Program-made: the position numbers and the translations under genes
Notes under the pieces: model-generated
Told to the model about the DNA's origin: nothing
What the model saw: the letters and a program-made list of their open reading frames with translations, nothing else
Databases searched by the model: none
Source of the DNA: Devosia sp. FKR38
Lineage (GTDB): Bacteria > Pseudomonadota > Alphaproteobacteria > Rhizobiales > Devosiaceae
Assembly (NCBI RefSeq): GCF_005222805.1
Contig: NZ_STGC01000005.1
Span: forward strand, 1,837,651 to 1,901,650
DNA: 64,000 nucleotides
Reading direction: 5' to 3'
In this document: positions 63,784 to 64,000 of the stretch, piece by piece
How positions within the stretch are numbered: position 1 is the stretch's first letter
Layout: each line of letters opens with the position of its first letter

Positions 63784-64000
63784 TCAGTTGCTGCCGAACT
63801 GCCCGCGGATCGTCTCGATCAGTCCTGCCAGCCCCACGCCGTTGGACCCTTTGACCATAACTGCGTCGCCATAGGCAAGGTCATTGCGCACGATCTCCGC
63901 CATCTCGCGCGCCGTGCCGGCATGGGCCGCCACCTGCCCCGCGCCCAGCGCCGCGGCCAGCGCCGCCATGGCCGGACCAACGAGATAAACCCGATCTGCC
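63784..64000 (-). CDS. murF: MurF, C-terminal part (gene runs off the window)
   Basis: The last 71 residues of a Mur ligase. ADRVYLVGPAMAALAAALG and GDAVMVKGSNGVGLAGLIET match the third domain of UDP-MurNAc-tripeptide--D-Ala-D-Ala ligase. The 5' part lies beyond the right edge. Position directly before mraY is the standard place for murF. Confidence 0.88.
   Translation of the reverse strand, partial: ADRVYLVGPAMAALAAALGAGQVAAHAGTAREMAEIVRNDLAYGDAVMVKGSNGVGLAGLIETIRGQFGSN

Overview
The window is GC-rich, gene-dense chromosomal DNA of an alphaproteobacterium, most likely a Hyphomicrobiales (Rhizobiales) member such as Devosia or a relative. The main evidence is a circularly permuted two-piece tmRNA gene next to an alpha-type SspB adaptor, an FtsZ with a very long C-terminal linker, the order ftsZ-lpxC-bamD-recN-ligA, and PhoB-, CtrA- and CcrM-like motifs. 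The genus is inferred, not proven. I found no rRNA, tRNA, insertion sequence, integrase, prophage or CRISPR array.

Layout. 0.2-9 kb: potassium uptake (kup), a flavin reductase, pdxJ, the ilvBN acetolactate synthase operon with a leader peptide and attenuator, a Pit phosphate transporter with a Pho box overlapping its start region, a NUDIX hydrolase and a cold-shock protein. 9.5-14 kb: small envelope proteins, a MATE exporter, miaA, serB and an acetyltransferase. 14-24 kb: hflC, hflK, folA and an acetyltransferase on the minus strand, then a plus-strand block of one GGDEF-EAL protein and two tandem periplasmic binding proteins, then thyA with a MazG-like partner. 24-27 kb: small proteins, a secreted nuclease, the permuted ssrA gene, sspB and a ribbon-helix-helix protein. 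27-36 kb: a giant AsmA-family protein, a secreted phytase-like esterase behind three tandem PhoB half-sites, and uvrD. 36-44 kb: a MerR regulator with its target gene, YbjQ, two methyltransferases, a pair of about 44-residue paralogues, an aminopeptidase P, dispersed inverted repeats, two DUF3828 proteins and an unrecognised exported protein with a calcium-loop-like motif. 44-64 kb: ligA, recN, bamD, lpxC, then the division and cell-wall (dcw) cluster ftsZ to murF, all on the minus strand.

The dcw cluster has two irregularities. murD is absent from its usual place between mraY and ftsW, where there is only a 121-bp gap with a terminator-like hairpin. ftsA and ftsZ are separated by about 2.5 kb carrying three genes on the opposite strand. 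Inside that insert lies a detached 63-bp copy of the 3' end of ftsA (61 of 63 bases identical). It flanks a phosphatase-like gene, so a cassette appears to have entered at the ftsA terminus while leaving a complete ftsA.

Several parts work together. tmRNA and SspB form the tagging and delivery arms of ribosome rescue with ClpXP. pit and the phytase-like gene look like members of a PhoB regulon, probably controlled in opposite directions. The ilv leader couples branched-chain amino acid supply to ilvBN transcription. Most of the window is conserved housekeeping DNA. The best leads are the ftsA cassette, the missing murD, the GGDEF-EAL plus binding-protein block, and the small tandem paralogues with cell-cycle-type motifs.
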